Positions 63,845 through 64,000 of a stretch of DNA of 64,000 nucleotides are shown one piece after another. Every line of letters starts with the position of its first letter. Positions within the stretch are counted from its first letter, which is position 1. The translations under genes were made by a program, and so were the position numbers. The stretch comes from Ignavibacteriales bacterium (GTDB taxonomy: Bacteria > Bacteroidota > Ignavibacteria > Ignavibacteriales > Ignavibacteriaceae), in NCBI GenBank assembly GCA_016707285.1, contig JADJIA010000001.1, positions 496,001 to 560,000 on the forward strand, written 5' to 3'. The notes under the pieces are model-generated. The model was not told where the DNA came from. It did not search any database and was given only the letters and a program-made list of their open reading frames with translations.

Positions 63845-64000
63845 TTATCTGCTTTTTCTTTCTCTTGAGCCACCTGAGTTGCTGCTTCCTCCGGAGTTTC
63901 CTCTTTCAGTTGTGCGTGACGAGTTGTCTCTTTTTGGTGTTTCCCTTACCGTATTATCTTTTTTAGGTGTTTCTCTTTTTACTTCTTTCGAAGTGTTATC
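63845..64000 (-). CDS. C-terminal end of a basic, low-complexity protein (enters from beyond the window)
   Basis: The last 51 residues and the stop of a gene that starts outside the window. They are rich in Lys/Arg/Ser/Gly/Thr, with a repeated motif KRETPKKDN / VRETPKRDN and then GGSSNSGGSRERKSR. Such tails are disordered and often nucleic-acid- or wall-binding. A terminator follows, which supports a real gene end. The family cannot be told from this part. Confidence 0.6.
   Translation of the reverse strand, partial: DNTSKEVKRETPKKDNTVRETPKRDNSSRTTERGNSGGSSNSGGSRERKSR

Noticed and set aside
1..64000. tRNA, rRNA, tmRNA genes, insertion sequences or prophage
   Set aside because: Gaps between genes were read on both strands; no cloverleaf, rRNA segment, transposase or phage gene was recognised.

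Overview
The window is about 40% GC and reads as a chromosomal segment of a free-living Gram-negative bacterium from the Bacteroidota/Chlorobi side of the tree, most likely Ignavibacteria or a near relative. Three things suggest this. Three secreted proteins end in the YPNPFNP-type C-terminal sorting domain that is common in Ignavibacteria and related lineages and is exported by the type IX system. Several promoters match the Bacteroidota pattern TTG-N18..20-TAnnTTTG. Some genes nevertheless keep clear Shine-Dalgarno sequences (AAGGAG), unlike most Bacteroidia. There are no tRNA or rRNA genes, insertion sequences, prophage genes or CRISPR arrays. This assignment is inference; no marker gene was compared.

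Layout. 1-3292 (minus): lon, free methionine-(R)-sulfoxide reductase and the start of dnaX. 3567-9428 (plus): a very large modular surface protein and an outer-membrane barrel protein. 9511-13620 (plus): truA, an SRPBCC protein, a DUF2231 membrane protein, a small barrel protein, a crotonase and a degenerate polysaccharide-deacetylase-like protein. 13595-19984 (minus): GH13 amylase, gatB, lepB and a catalytic/non-catalytic M16 peptidase pair. 20236-21732 (plus): a lone DUF234-type ATPase. 21785-30123 (minus): an RsbU-like phosphatase, an orphan TRAP binding protein, a rhodanese, a metal-uptake-like cluster (His-containing small membrane protein, lipoprotein, ZnuD-like TonB receptor), a REC-HPt protein and glycerate kinase. 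30198-32774 (plus): an intact MlaE-MlaF-MlaD lipid transporter. 32875-36854 (minus): promoter, cobalamin riboswitch, BtuB-like receptor, BtuG-like beta-propeller lipoprotein and a DUF6580 membrane protein. 36859-38219: two related arrays of a degenerate 8-bp unit flanking two tiny membrane-protein genes. 38262-42418 (plus): a frameshifted polyphosphate kinase, Mrp and NifU-type Fe-S proteins, and a B12-binding protein. 42564-46079 (plus): a second MCE cassette whose ATPase has lost its catalytic motifs. 46069-59973 (minus): gltX, a pseudo-histidine-kinase with three receiver domains, MoxR, two periplasmic PpiC-type isomerases, two tandem sorted subtilases and metG. 60238-63565 (plus): a DUF1207-like protein, an ABC exporter pair whose ATPase seems to start at ACG, and a LolA-like protein. 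63845-64000 (minus): the end of a basic low-complexity protein.

How it fits together. Much of the window serves the envelope: lipid trafficking (two MCE systems), outer-membrane protein biogenesis (SurA/PpiD-like proteins, signal peptidase), surface display (sorted proteins) and TonB-dependent uptake of cobalamin and probably zinc. The strongest leads are (1) the four-gene MCE cassette with a pseudo-ATPase and a permease altered in its coupling-helix motif; (2) the riboswitch-led B12 operon that places a DUF6580 membrane protein beside BtuB and BtuG-like proteins; (3) the pseudo-kinase/pseudo-receiver hub protein; (4) two families of degenerate 8-bp-period intergenic arrays; and (5) the ppk frameshift and the ACG start, each explainable by a single-base change or error.
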